64,000 nt of DNA from Saururus chinensis (lineage: Eukaryota > Streptophyta > Magnoliopsida > Piperales > Saururaceae): contig CP141143.1 in assembly GCA_035235625.1 (NCBI GenBank), positions 2,896,501 to 2,960,500 of the forward strand. The letters are read 5' to 3'. The notes beneath the pieces are model-generated. The model was given only the letters and a program-made list of their open reading frames with translations. It had not been told where the DNA came from and did not search any database. Of this stretch, positions 11,061 to 22,600 are shown one piece after another (within the stretch, counting starts at the first letter, position 1; each line of letters begins with the position of its first letter). A program made the translations under genes and the position numbers.

Positions 11061-12635
11061 AACATACTTACATCCAACATGCATGTCATATGCATTTCAA
11101 CATACCATATAATCATGCTTACATGTACATCATGCAATCGGATTGTTACTTAACATCCAAAGCATAGAATCATCCAATCCTAACATGCTGCTACTCATTC
11201 AAAGCATGCTATCATGACATTACGAGTTCAAAGCTCCCCTACCTCATAATCATGACATTCGATGGCGAGCACATGATGGTGGGGGTGTCGGCGGCAGAGT
11301 TGGGGCCAAAAGCTTTGCCAAGTGGAGAGAGCTGTGTTCCCGAGGATTTTAGGAAGTGCCGGAAACAATCACGGCCAAACAGGGTGTCAGAAGTCAATGC
11401 GGCAAAATCTGCGATCCACGGCAGCACACTAGGGCGGCCAGGAGAATGTCGTGCCAATATAAGTGGCGGTGCCACCAGAAGTCGATGGTGTACTCATTGA
11501 AGATCGGCCGGTGGCTAAGACGTACTCGGCTGGCCACAAGATGTCGAAATCGGCCGTGGACAACACCCAATGGCAACGATTTTGCATCAACAAGGGCCCA
11601 CATATGAGCGGAGAGCATGGGGCAACGCTTAAGGACAAAGGAGATGTGTGGACAACTCTCATGTCAACTCTCCGATGATCGGGTGGTGCAAAAGCGGTGC
11701 CTAAGCCCAAAAGCATACGTGTGGCCACATGCACACGCGGCCAAAAAGGACCACTCTAGGGGAGATGCGTTGGATGGTAGCAGCCCAAGGCCCACTAAAG
11801 GGCAACTGAGCTATGGCCAATATATGGTGGCCGATCGAAGCGGCGTCATCGCCGATCGCCACCCACAACCAATACACGTGGTGCAGGTAGCTGTGCATCT
11901 CGCACAGCATAGGGCAAAGGCAAGCGGCCCATTCCGAGCTGAGGTATAATTGGGCTAAGTGAGGCTGACCCTTACTGTCGCCGAGCCGAGGTAGATCACG
12001 ATGGCCAAATGGCACACAGCTCGCTGATGGCAACAACCCGAGATGCACCCAAAGCGTCTAATCGGGCAAAGCAAGTCAATAGGGCAAAGCGGGGTTGGAA
12101 ACAATAACCCCCTATCGATACTAGGTCGAGGTAGGCTAGACGGAGTCCATCTGGTGGCCAAACGATGATCGGAAACACACCGGCGTCTCAAAAAAACCCA
12201 CGGACAGTGAGATAAAAAATATGACCAAAACCTGACCAAGGCACCAGTAGCTCACAACGGAGCGAAGAAAGCATGGCGGCGGTTCTAGTCAGCGCCTATG
12301 GGTTCTTAGCGGCCAACTAAACATAAGTCTAGTTGAGGGCGGCCGCACATGACATCAAAATCGTACCCCCTAGCTCAATAACGAGATTGAAGGAGAGAAA
12401 AACCCGAAGAAAAGTTCGGTACCTCGTGGAGGAACGAAGAGGCTGTGGCGGTGGTCATAGCTAGTACCTACAGACTCGTGGCAGTGAGGCAAAGAATATC
12501 CTGACAAGAACTGGTAAAATCCGATGATGGAGGAGGGTGAACAGAGCAACCGAAAATGGGCTCGGGTTTCTCTCCTTTCTCTCTGGACGTGAAATGTTAC
12601 TGAAAGTCGAAAACTTCCTGGAATCTGATCTTCGG

Positions 12636-12637
<2 letters not shown>

Positions 12638-12687
<50 letters not shown>
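12638..12687 (+). repeat. (TA)n microsatellite, about 25 units
   Basis: A pure TA tract lies inside the outer LTR. I see no counterpart in the inner LTR, so it expanded, or was present, in one lineage only. Confidence 0.95.
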
Positions 12688-12815
12688 AAAATTTTACATT
12701 TAAGTCCCTAATACGCGTTAACCTCCCATTTATGCATTGTAGCTCCAAAATTCGTGCTGTAAGCGCACAGTGAGGCCCATGGCCTGCGACTAAGCCCCAC
12801 ACCCGACTCTACGGG

Positions 12816-12823
12816 TATAAATA
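12816..12823 (+). promoter_or_regulatory. Predicted LTR TATA box (outer)
   Basis: TATAAATA lies in a stretch conserved between both LTRs (ACTCTACGGGTATAAATATG). In the uninterrupted outer LTR it would be about 120 bp from the 3' end, a sensible distance for a short R-U5. The inner LTR inserted only six bases downstream of it. Confidence 0.6.
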
Positions 12824-12828
12824 TGGGG

Positions 12829-12833
12829 TATGT
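12829..12833 (+). repeat. Target-site duplication TATGT, left copy (inner LTR)
   Basis: TATGT directly precedes TGTAAGGTCCC. The same five bases are at 17807-17811, directly after GGGCGTTACA. This pair marks the inner insertion. Confidence 0.88.
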
Positions 12834-12946
12834 TGTAAGGTCCCTGATTTTTCTATGATTTTCTGTCATTTTTCTGCTATTTTTTTGGTTATTTTCGGCG
12901 GGAAAATGTGATGCTTCAGTGTATTCATATTTGTATACATACCCTA

Positions 12947-12954
12947 TATTTATA
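12947..12954 (-). promoter_or_regulatory. Predicted LTR TATA box (inner)
   Basis: TATAAATA on the minus strand is the counterpart of the outer TATA box, about 115 bp from the inner LTR 3' end at 12834. Confidence 0.55.
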
Positions 12955-13130
12955 CCCGTAGAGTCGGGTGTGGGGCTTAGTCGTAGGCCACGGGCCTTGC
13001 TGTGCGCTTACGGCGCAATTTTTGGAGGTACGATGCGTAACTAATGAGTTAACGTGCGTTGGGGATATGATTGGAAAAAAAGGTGTACATACAGGATCAG
13101 GCTTGGGCTCGGTTGAGCCCAATCCCGAAT

Positions 13131-14050
13131 GTTATGTATAGTGCCTCCCGTCCCCCCCGGCTTCTCTCTGTCCTAGCCACCATCGGCCGCCGGTGGGCCT
13201 CAAGGCCGCCGCCACCGCTCCGCCCCGGTTGTGCCACGGCAGGGGGGCCACCGCCCCGACCGCCTACAGCCGCTCCGCCCTCCGCCCCATCTCCCCGGTT
13301 TGCTCTATCCCCACTGTTTCGTTTCATTTCGCCGCGGCCGTGGGCCGGCAAGGGCAGGCAGGCCACCCACGGTTCTGCCCTGGGCTGGCGACGACGGGAG
13401 GACACCCCTCCCAGCCCATGGGGCCTCTGCTTCGCCGCCCCAGTTCTTTTCTCCTTCTGCCCTGTTTTCGCCGGAGTTTTGTTTCGGACGAATTAGTGGC
13501 CGCCGGCGGTGAGTTACGGCCGACGGACCTCCTTCCGACCCCGCCTTGGTCTGGTGACGGTGATGGATGATCTTTCCCGACCCAATTTTGCCTCCACCCA
13601 GCCCGCACAGCTCCGGCCTCTCCTTCCTTCTTCACTGTTCCGGTCTCCATTTCGCTGGTTCCCTATTGCAGTCACCATCGTGGGCTGACAACGGCCGACC
13701 AGACCCCGGTTCGGCTCTGCCCTGACCTTGAGGAGGAGGTAGGCAGCCGCTCTTGGTCTGGCACTGCCTCCTCCACCCCGGCTGAGCTTCACCGTTCATC
13801 AGCCGTTCCGCCTCCGTTTTAAAAACAGTGTTTTTCCACCGTTATGGGTTTGGTCGGGTGAGCTTTAGATGGCCAATGGCTAGCAACCTCTAGTAAGCCT
13901 CCATACAGCTAGTCTCGGCCCGATGTAGCTGGTGTAGCCGCCTTGGCCCATCCCAGTTCCATTTTTTCCTAGTCAGCCCCTTTGTGTTTGGCTTTTGATG
14001 CCATCGGCATGTGCCGGCAGTGGCCGAATGGCCACCGGGGATTCCACCCC
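13131..14050 (-). other. GC-rich block specific to the inner LTR
   Basis: Strongly GC-rich, with many CCGCC and CGGCC words, in contrast to the AT-rich surroundings. Open frames of up to 141 codons occur on both strands, but they reflect base composition and none resembles a known protein. I found no clear counterpart in the outer LTR, where about 11.95-12.70 kb occupies this place. Confidence 0.5.
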
Positions 14051-15189
14051 GGCCTAGTAACGACTGGAGACAGTCCCACTTTGCCCGGCTTGATCGCCTA
14101 TGACCCGTGCTCCTCCCTTTGGCTCACAACCCTAACTATTCCGCTCACTAGCATGTTTGCCCATTGACCCTTCTTGCCCATTTTACGCCGTCGATACCGG
14201 ATGGCTTTTGGCAAGAATTTGTATGACTTACCTTCACAGAAGGTGGACGAGTTCACCTGCACAGGCCTTGGCTAGTGACGGCCTCGTGGCCTTTGCTTGA
14301 CCTTGAACCCTCCCCTTGCTCTCTGTCGTGCGAGATGCACAACTACCCGCACCATTAGTTTTGGTTGTGGGTAGTGATCGGCAACGTCGCCCTTTAGTTT
14401 GGCCACAGCTAGGGCCTTAGCCCTGTTGGCTTTTGTGGGCCTTGGGTCGCCTCCTTTCAGCCCTCTCCCCCGCCCCTTTGGGCCGCATGTGCATGTGGCC
14501 ACCCGTGTGCTTTTGGGTTTAGGTGCTGCATTCGCACCACCTGACCATCGGTTGGCTTTGCCACCAAGTGGAGTTGACACTTAGCCCTTCTCCACCTCTC
14601 CTCTATCCTCGAGCGTTGCCCCAAGCTCTCCGCCCTTATGTGGGCCTTTGTTGATGCGAAATTGTCGCCGTTGGGTGCTGTCCACGACCGATTTTGACGT
14701 CTTTGTGGCTGGCTGAGTACGTCTTAGCCACCGGCCGATCCTCAGTGAGTACACCCTCGACATCTAGTCACACCGCCATTCTTGTTGGCTTGACTTTTCT
14801 CCCGGCCGCCCTAGTGTGCCGCTGTGGATCGCGGGTTTTGCTGCATTGACTTCTGACACCCTGTTTGGCCGTGATTGTTTTCGGCACTTCCTAAAATCCT
14901 TGGGACAGTAGCTCTCTCAGCCAGGCAACGGTTTTGACCGCCAACTCTGCTGCCGCCACCGCCACCGTCGTGTGCTCGCCATCAAACGTCATAATTACGA
15001 GGTAGGGGAGCTTTGAACTCGTAATTTCATGAAGCATGCTTTGAATGAGTAGTAGCATGCTAGGATTGTATGATTCTATGCTTTGGATGTTAAGTAACGA
15101 TCCGATTGCATGATATGCATGTAAGCACGATTATATGGCATGTTGAAATGTATATGACATGTATGTTGGCTGTAAGTATGTTGGATGTA

Positions 15190-15605
15190 AGTATGTGCTA
15201 GTGATGACTAGCGTGTTTGTTGGTAAGTTTTGTATGTTGGATGTAAGTATGTGCTAGTGATGACTAGCGTGTTTGTTGGTAAGTTTTGTATGTTGATTGA
15301 GTATGTGCTAGTGATGGCTAGCATGTATGTTGACGTATGTATGCATGTGCTAGTGATGGCTAGTGTGCATGTTTGAAGTATATTTGGTTTATGCATGTGC
15401 TAGTGATGGCTAGCGTGCATGTTTGGAGTATGTATGGATTATGTATGTGCTAGTGATGGCTAGCGTGTATGTTTGACGTATGTATGCATGTGCTAGTGAT
15501 GGCTAGCGTGTATGTTTGACGTATGTATGCATGTGCTAGTGATGGCTAGCGTGTATGTTTGATGTATGTATGTATGCACTAGTGATGGCTAGTGAGCATG
15601 TTTGT
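15190..15605 (-). repeat. CTAGCCATCACTAG tandem array in the inner LTR, about nine copies
   Basis: Reverse complement of the array at 10625-11060, with the core GTGCTAGTGATGGCTAGCGT repeating every 40-55 bp. The unit spacing differs from the outer copy. Confidence 0.85.
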
Positions 15606-17049
15606 AAGCTACATATGTATGATCATATGTGTATGTTATACGTATGTGTGATACATACGTATGTATGATGGCTATGTGCCTATGCCATGGATATGTATAT
15701 GTGGATGTGGGCAGCGGTATGGGCGATGGACAGTAAGAGGTGATAGAGGTTTTGTCTGGATTTGGATATGGACGTGTAAGCGTATGATAGATGACAGAGG
15801 ATATGAGTATGACGGGCAGAGATTAGAATGGATCGGTTTGGGTTGGATTGTATATTGGGTGATTGTCAGACAGTAAGAGTGTGCATAATTGTACAAACAT
15901 AATGTACACATTATGAAGTGAAAAGTAAGCATAATAAATGAGATATAAGTAAGAGGGCGACAACTGGGTTGGCTCTGAGGAGCTTCATTTGATGAGGTCA
16001 GTATAAGATGATTTGGCCATAAGGTGGATGGCGAAGTATGTAAGACCGTAAGGATTTTGGTGTACGATGTGTTATGATCATGTTGTAAGATGGACAAGTT
16101 AAGTGAAGTCTGCTGCCCTAACGAACTAGGGTTTCGATCGGGCTCAGCTTCGGTTTGATCAGTCAAGGACTGTGAGTTTGTGTGGAATAATTATACCGCA
16201 TAATTTACTTAATTCAAACTTGAATTATAAGCACAACTAATTATAGTGTTATGAGTTTGAGACCTGAGGGTTCGATGGATTAAGTTCCGTGTTGGGCTAG
16301 CTGATAATGAGTCGGCTGAGAATTTTTCATGTCTTGCCATGGTGTTTATCCTGCGGGATGTTGTCTGTGTGCTGTATAGAGCACCGGACGTCTGATGCTC
16401 TGCTGAAAGCGAGGAATATTTCTGATTTGGTGTGCGTGCTGTATAAGCCCAGATGTTTGATGCTCTGTTGAGAGTGCTGTATGATTCCGCCCAAGAGTGG
16501 CACTGTATGTTTCTGCCCAAGTGGAACTGTATGATTTCTGCCCAAGAGTGACATTGGCACTATAAGACCCATTATAGTGGGCAATTCTCTGGCACTATAA
16601 GACCTATTATAGTGGGCAACTGTATGACCCCTTATGTGTGGGTGTTTATGTTTGCGCGCTCAAGTAAGTAGTATCATGGATCTACTCTTACCTATTTGAT
16701 CCAGTGCCCCATGAGCATTGGTGTGCCTTACCTTCGAAAAAGTCCATGGCGTCTAGTCACTCCCCGGAGGTTAAGGTGTTGCCCCAGTGGCATTCTTTTC
16801 CATTTCGACGTTGGAGCTTATTAGTTGTAATGAGCTTCAGTGGTCGTTGATATGTGTACGATTATGAGTACGACTGTAAGAGTATGAGTATGAGCACGAC
16901 TGTAAGAGTATGTGTATGAGTATGATTGTAAGAGTATGAGTATGAGTAAGACAGTAAGTGTGATTTTGTGTAAGCTGTACGAGTAAGGTCGTACGAGTAT
17001 GATTGTACGAGTAAGGTCGTACAAGTATGTGCAAGATGTATGAGTATGC

Positions 17050-17160
17050 GTACGATGGTGCTTTTGGTATAATTTTGGCACGATAGTACATTTGGTATGA
17101 TTTTGGCACAATGGTGCATTTGGTATGACTTTGGCATGATGGTGCATTTGGTATGATTGT
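17050..17160 (-). repeat. 29-bp tandem repeat in inner LTR, about four copies
   Basis: Units with ATGGTGCATTTGGTATGA followed by TTTTGGCA. The outer LTR has only two such units at 8895-8962. Confidence 0.75.
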
Positions 17161-17806
17161 ATGCATATGAGCATGATATTGATATGCTTCTGCTTCATGT
17201 TTGAGTTGCATGAACGCATGTATTTATGAACTTAGTGAGTTCACTGTTTTGGATTCCCCTACTGGGTATTTTTCTTTGGAGTATGAAAATACTCATCACC
17301 ATACTTTTTAGCCCCGTTGTACGGGAGGTTTTGCAGGTTGTGTGGAGAGCTCTTGGAGATGGATGCTCATTTTAGCGGTGGATTGATTCCCGTTGACTCA
17401 AGTATGCTTGACTCACTGTGAGTTTATTTGTACCACAATCCGATGTATTGAGTGAGATGAGAAGTTAGATGTTTATATTCTGGACTTTCATTTGGATTAG
17501 TCTGTGGACTGTTATGAGACTTGCACTCAGGGATGTCTAGGAGAGATTTATATTTAAAGTCTATGATCATAGCAATTTATTTGTATGTGTGTTTTCGAGT
17601 AGCGCATGATGATATTTGCTTTGGCCGTACGATGTTTGACCGTATGATGAAAATATTTAGATGGAAAATGGATGTTTAGTGTTTTAAATTATAAACTGTT
17701 TTATCATGTTTTGATTTCGTCATTTTTCCTCCGATTTACAGACATTATATTGTAAAAATTTTCAGTGAATTTTAAGGAAAATATGTGAAAAATCTCGGGC
17801 GTTACA

Positions 17807-17811
17807 TATGT
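17807..17811 (+). repeat. Target-site duplication TATGT, right copy (inner LTR)
   Basis: Matches 12829-12833 and directly follows the inner LTR end. Confidence 0.88.
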
Positions 17812-17916
17812 ATACATAAATACTAGTATACTATAGCGTCATATTTTCTTGTTAAAAATGACCAAAAAAATAACAGAAAAATCACAGAAAATCGTAGAAA
17901 AATCAGGGACCTTACA

Positions 17917-17921
17917 ATAGT
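17917..17921 (+). repeat. Target-site duplication ATAGT, right copy (outer LTR)
   Basis: Matches 8231-8235 and directly follows CCTTACA, the outer LTR end. Confidence 0.85.
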
Positions 17922-19430
17922 GGTGACTTATACATTAGAATGAGCCCACATTGTATGTCCCCTACTTCACTGGTCTACTTTCCATCCCCACTCTCCCGCA
18001 AAATTATTTATTCTTAAAGGCTCCTCCCATTTTATAAGGGCTATTGATCCTAAGGATTGATAGAGCACACACTAGAGCATATTAGTGCAAGTGGAAGTCT
18101 CACTTGAGCTAACGCGTGCACCATCAATCCCCAAAACCTACAACTCTGAGAGTAAATCCCAAGTCCTACTCTCAGTGTTCTTAATAATTTCTACCCCATC
18201 CCATCACATCCTCGTGGGACCTAGTGAATGTATGGCGGGCAAGTAGTTGATGCCATAGTAAAGAAAACTAAAGGCCTGTTTTGGAGGCCATTTAGAAGAG
18301 AAAGATATTTTTTATGAGTACAAAATGTCACATCATAGGAAAAATTATCTTTCTCCTCCAACTTTCCTCACAAGGAGTGTTGGAGTGAAAAAAACACTTT
18401 AGTGCATGTCATTTGCTTTTCAAATCGATAGTGATATTCCTACACTACTTTCTTTACACCCACAGACTTTACACCACTTATAAATAAATTTAAAAAAGTG
18501 ATATCATGTTGTTAGGTAAAACTATGGAAAGAGTATCGATATGGATGACAGTATCGATGATCATAGATATAGGTACTCGCCGATGATACGCTTGATATGC
18601 ACCGAAATAGGCATAAACCCTTTTATAAATATAAAAAATATTATAACTAATAATATATTATTATAATATTTATTTTAGAGCATAATAAGATCGTAGAATA
18701 CTATGTCTACCAATACAGGTATTCTAAAAAATAATAATTTTTTAAAATTTTAAAATAATTATTTAAATAAAAAATTAATTTTTAATAGCATATAAATATG
18801 TATTGACAATATCAATATCATACAGCTGATATGGCCAACACATTAACTTTTGGTGTGAAGGGCGTACCACTCCCCATACCTGTATTAACCTCCACCAATA
18901 CAGAGCCTTTGATTTGACCTTCCATGGATAAAACCCACATTCTTTATCCACTCAAAAAATAAAACCTATAATGTGGAGAAAATAGAGCCTTAATACCATT
19001 TTCGTTTATGGCCTTCCAAATAAGCCGCAAGTGTTCTTCTCAGGGCAGGCATCCTATCGTGGTTCATGTGCCAAGTTTAGCTGCATGACGTCATCTAACA
19101 TGGAAAAGCTGTTAAAGGGATTGGACCCATCAATTTGTTAGAAATGCAACTACGATACTGTCCCCCCCACAAGTATAGCTTTTTAATATTTTTTCCTTCT
19201 CTAGTGGACTACATAACTTTATCTTTCCGCAACGGCCAAATGAGGCCGGATCATGTACAGGAGAAAATCATAAACCAAAATTAAGTAACCAAGATCATAT
19301 TTATGTAGCTTGGTTTAATTCAACAACATTCATTATAAAGAAACAATCATCACTCTCTTTTCACCTTTTATTATAATTCGAAGGCAATAATCTCCGCATT
19401 TATCATACATCAAATATACCAGCCGAACAT
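17922..19430. other. Intergenic, AT-rich
   Basis: No gene seen. It holds a small hairpin at 18053-18132 and a block at 18530-18850 with repeated ATATCGAT and GATATGGC-like words, similar to sequence in the synaptotagmin intron. Positions 19390-19600 are probably 3' UTR and downstream sequence of the phosphatase gene. Confidence 0.5.
18053..18132. repeat. Small foldback (hairpin) element
   Basis: AAGGATTGATAGAGCACACA at the left is the imperfect reverse complement of GCGTGCACCATCAATCCCCA at the right, and the inner parts (TGCAAGTG / CACTTGAGC) also pair. It shares words with the larger hairpins at 45.3 and 45.9 kb (CACACACTAGAG, GTGCACCATCAAT). Confidence 0.55.
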
Positions 19431-19600
19431 TCAAACTTCACAGTCAATCTAGCTAGGCTCCAGTAACCGAATGCTTCGTGGCTGTTCTTCCGGTCCATAA
19501 CTATACAATGTTTCCGTGCAGTCTCACACGATTTGCTTGTGGCTTCCCTGAGCACAATAATCTCACATTTCCCACACTTTTAAGTGAACAAGGTGGCCCT

Positions 19601-22600
19601 CTAGGCTATGGCTATTCCACTAATCTCCGTCAATGGGTGGTTTTTCTTCAGTCTCCTCCTCTGAAGATTGCTTGCCCTGTATATGGTTCATTCCATCATC
19701 AAATATCTACAAATGCAAACTACTATATATGAAAAAATCAATGAAGAACCTCCCTCCTTTATTATGGCTTTTGTGAGAAAACATAGTTTAAGAGAATAAT
19801 GCAGAATACTGCTTCCAATCATTCCACCAGAAGTGATGATGCCCTTACAGTAGCATTATAAGAAAAGAAAAAAAATGCTCAGCCGAGAACTCATTCAGGT
19901 GTTGTATTTTGCTGTAAAATACAAAACCTTACAACAGATACAAGCTACTTGACATGAATCCAAGTTAAAACGAATTTGACATTTGAAAATGCTACATGCA
20001 CTTGCAATAGGAACGCTCACAGAGATGCTGGGTCCCACACATGGGCCCGGGCATTGCTGCAAGTGTGTTGCAAGCATGTGCAGGCTGTAAGTATATGTAG
20101 CTCTATTCATTGACTTTATTAAGACTTCCATTCTTACAGAGAGGATAATATATAGGGAGGATAAATACAAATTTTTAGATTTTTTAAAAGGTCAACTCGA
20201 CACTCATCTGAGTTTTAGATAATTAGCAAACAAACTTAAATTAGAGACAGGAACAAAAGGTGGTCTATCATTTTCTCTAGCCTCATATGATCAACTTCAG
20301 CATGGCAGACAACCATTTCATAACCGTAAAACTTGGTGATCTCACTTGACCTAATTTTAACAGTTAGTCCTCCATTTTCTGAAAGTGAATTGTAAACCAA
20401 AAATTTTCCCTTTCAATAACGTAAGATTCACTTTCTTCATCAAGAAAACTAATAAAAAGCACCCCAAAGTCAATTCTATTGAAGGCTAAGTTACCGGCTC
20501 ATTTTTGTGATGGTTTTGAGACATGCATGACAAGAGCCGTTATACTGCAAGAGTGTTCTAATGTAGATTCATCATAATCATCTCTTAGATATAAAATTCT
20601 AAAGCAAAAGCCATAAAAGAGAATTTCAATGACAAAGCTGGCAAAGTTGTCATTCTTGGCATGCAGTACTCACCAGTACTGATTATGGAACACTACGGAA
20701 TCAGTTGCAACTGGTTTTCCATCATCATTGCGTGTCCATCTATAGAATGCATGAGTTCTATTTTTTATCTCCAATGTTGAGTGACCATAACTGGCTTCCC
20801 GAAAAGCAGAATAATCTGGTTGTGGATAGATAAACCTTATACATGAAAAGTAACATAAAAAATGTTAGAAGCACAATGAAATAATAGCCAAATATAAAAA
20901 TACTCTAAATTTGTAGCCAAAAAAAAAGTTCTCTACCTGCCTGCCAGACCTTCCTGATTTCCACCATCACCAACAGTAATGTAGACAGGAGCTGATTTGT
21001 CAGGGATGGGAAAGCGGTCCCCATTTGTTATGTTATAGTTGATGTTGGCAATGCGATACTGCAAATCAAAATAATTGCTTCCACTGAATAGATAGGAAGT
21101 ATATATACGAGCAATATACTTTTAGAAAAGTAACATGTTAAGAAAACTTTATTGTGAATACAAAGGCTATGGTTAACATAAAAGCCCTTCACTGGTATTG
21201 ACTGATTGATCCCGTGTAACTTTGTGCTTCCTTCCACATCATACCAAAGGTTTGTGCTTCTTTCCAGATCATACCAAGGGTACTTTACAAGTAACATTAT
21301 AGAAATTGAGCCCCAAAATGTCAGGTGAATGGGACCAAAAGGATTAGTGGCAAATCAATGACTCATGGTTCTGTGAAGTTTGGGCCATTTTGATATGTGA
21401 GGCCCATTCATCACAGGGGGCCCACATATCAGAATTAGCCAAAATTTGGTGCCCCCTCCAGCCATTCTCTTCCAAACCCACCTGATCCCACACACATCTA
21501 AAGGCTACAAATTATGCACAATGCAACTGGTAATATTGACAAACCAAGGGGCAAAATATAAGTCTTTCTTATCAGATTAAGAAAAGGTAATCCATACCGA
21601 TCTTTCATATGCATGCACATGACCAGCAAAGACTAGATCAACTTTGTGCCGAACAAACCATCTTTCAAGAACAGAACGCATACTTTCTCCCTCCATGTAG
21701 TGAGCTTCATTACTGTTATATATTGGAGCATGCATGAGAACAATTAGCCAAGGTGTCCTCTCTCTATCAACTCTTGTGAGTTCATGCCTCAACCAATGCC
21801 ACTGTGGAGTGTACTTCACTGGAGCAAACATAGCAGCCAAATTTTTAGCTCAAAACACCGATGATGATAAGATTGGTTATACATTGCTACCAGAGAAACT
21901 TAAATGCCATCCTTTAGTTTCTCATAATCACACACTAAAACTAAAGAAAAAAAACAATTTAAAAAAAAAAGACAAAAGAAGATTACTAGATCACTTTGAG
22001 ATAAACATTAAGCCACTTTATATTTTCTGCCACAGGCTTTCAGAAATTGTTTTGGCAACTAGGGCGCTGATCCCAAATAGTTGACAAATTAACAGACAAA
22101 GCACTAATATTCAAATAAGTAGTCAATGAATATGCTGCTTTTGACCAACAGAAATGCTGCTGCATATTTAGACTATTCTGTGTGGATGTTTTTTTCTAGG
22201 AAGGAATTCCTTATAACAAAACATAAGAGGAAAAAAAGGAAACGCAGTTTACAGATAGAAAACCACATGCAGGTGACCTACTCATGCTCATAATACCAGA
22301 ATGAGCGAGCTGCATTACTTACCAAAAGGTGAGTAGCTGGATAGCACAATAATATGAGCTGATGCACGCCGTATAGCATACCAAAGAGGATTAGAGCTAT
22401 TAGAAGCAGTGTGTGGAGTCATGTATCTATGCAGATAGGATTTGAAAGGGACAACTTCCTCCTGAGAGCCCAATGGCAAGCAAAAGAAGAGCAAATGAGC
22501 ACATCATATTGTTGTCAAGCAATAACTACAATAAAGAAGCTGCAGCCAGAGCTATCCAGAACTCATACAATGAAGATTGAAGCAGAAGGCTATCAGATTC

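Larger units (their letters stand above)
12834..17806 (-). mobile_element. Giant solo LTR (inner), nested in opposite orientation
   Basis: Read on the minus strand it starts TGTAACGCCCGAG at 17806 and ends CAGGGACCTTACA at 12834, 4,973 bp in all, flanked by TATGT duplications. Its termini, tandem arrays and TATA region match the outer LTR as reverse complement, so both belong to one family. The clearly matching parts are about 14.3-17.8 kb against 8.24-11.95 kb, and 12.94-13.07 kb against 12.70-12.83 kb. The GC-rich part around 13.13-14.05 kb does not align by eye with the outer LTR. No internal retrotransposon genes are present, so it too is a solo LTR. Confidence 0.85.
8236..17916 (+). mobile_element. 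Giant solo LTR (outer), split by a nested LTR
   Basis: The element starts TGTAATGCCCG and ends CAGGGACCTTACA, with TG...CA termini and an ATAGT duplication on both sides. Its own sequence is 8236-12833 plus 17812-17916, about 4.70 kb, interrupted by the inner LTR. There is no gag or pol, no primer-binding site and no second direct copy, so I read it as a solo LTR left by LTR-LTR recombination. Most of its length is U3-like: serial tandem arrays (8.9-11.1 kb), then a GC-rich block (11.24-12.5 kb), then a TATA box at 12816 only about 120 bp from the reconstructed end. The family looks Gypsy-like from its termini (inference). A large non-autonomous element with short terminal inverted repeats is less likely, given the 5-bp duplication and TG/CA ends. 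Confidence 0.82.

Noticed and set aside
12537-12802. Frames rich in Tyr-Ile repeats on both strands
   Set aside because: They are translations of the (TA)n microsatellite at 12638-12687.
11239-14763. Many open frames of 60-141 codons on both strands in the GC-rich LTR region
   Set aside because: They overlap each other in several frames, lie inside the two LTRs, resemble no protein and follow from low stop-codon density in GC-rich DNA. The match between arms (for example LLGLG.AFAPPDHR) comes from LTR homology, not coding constraint.
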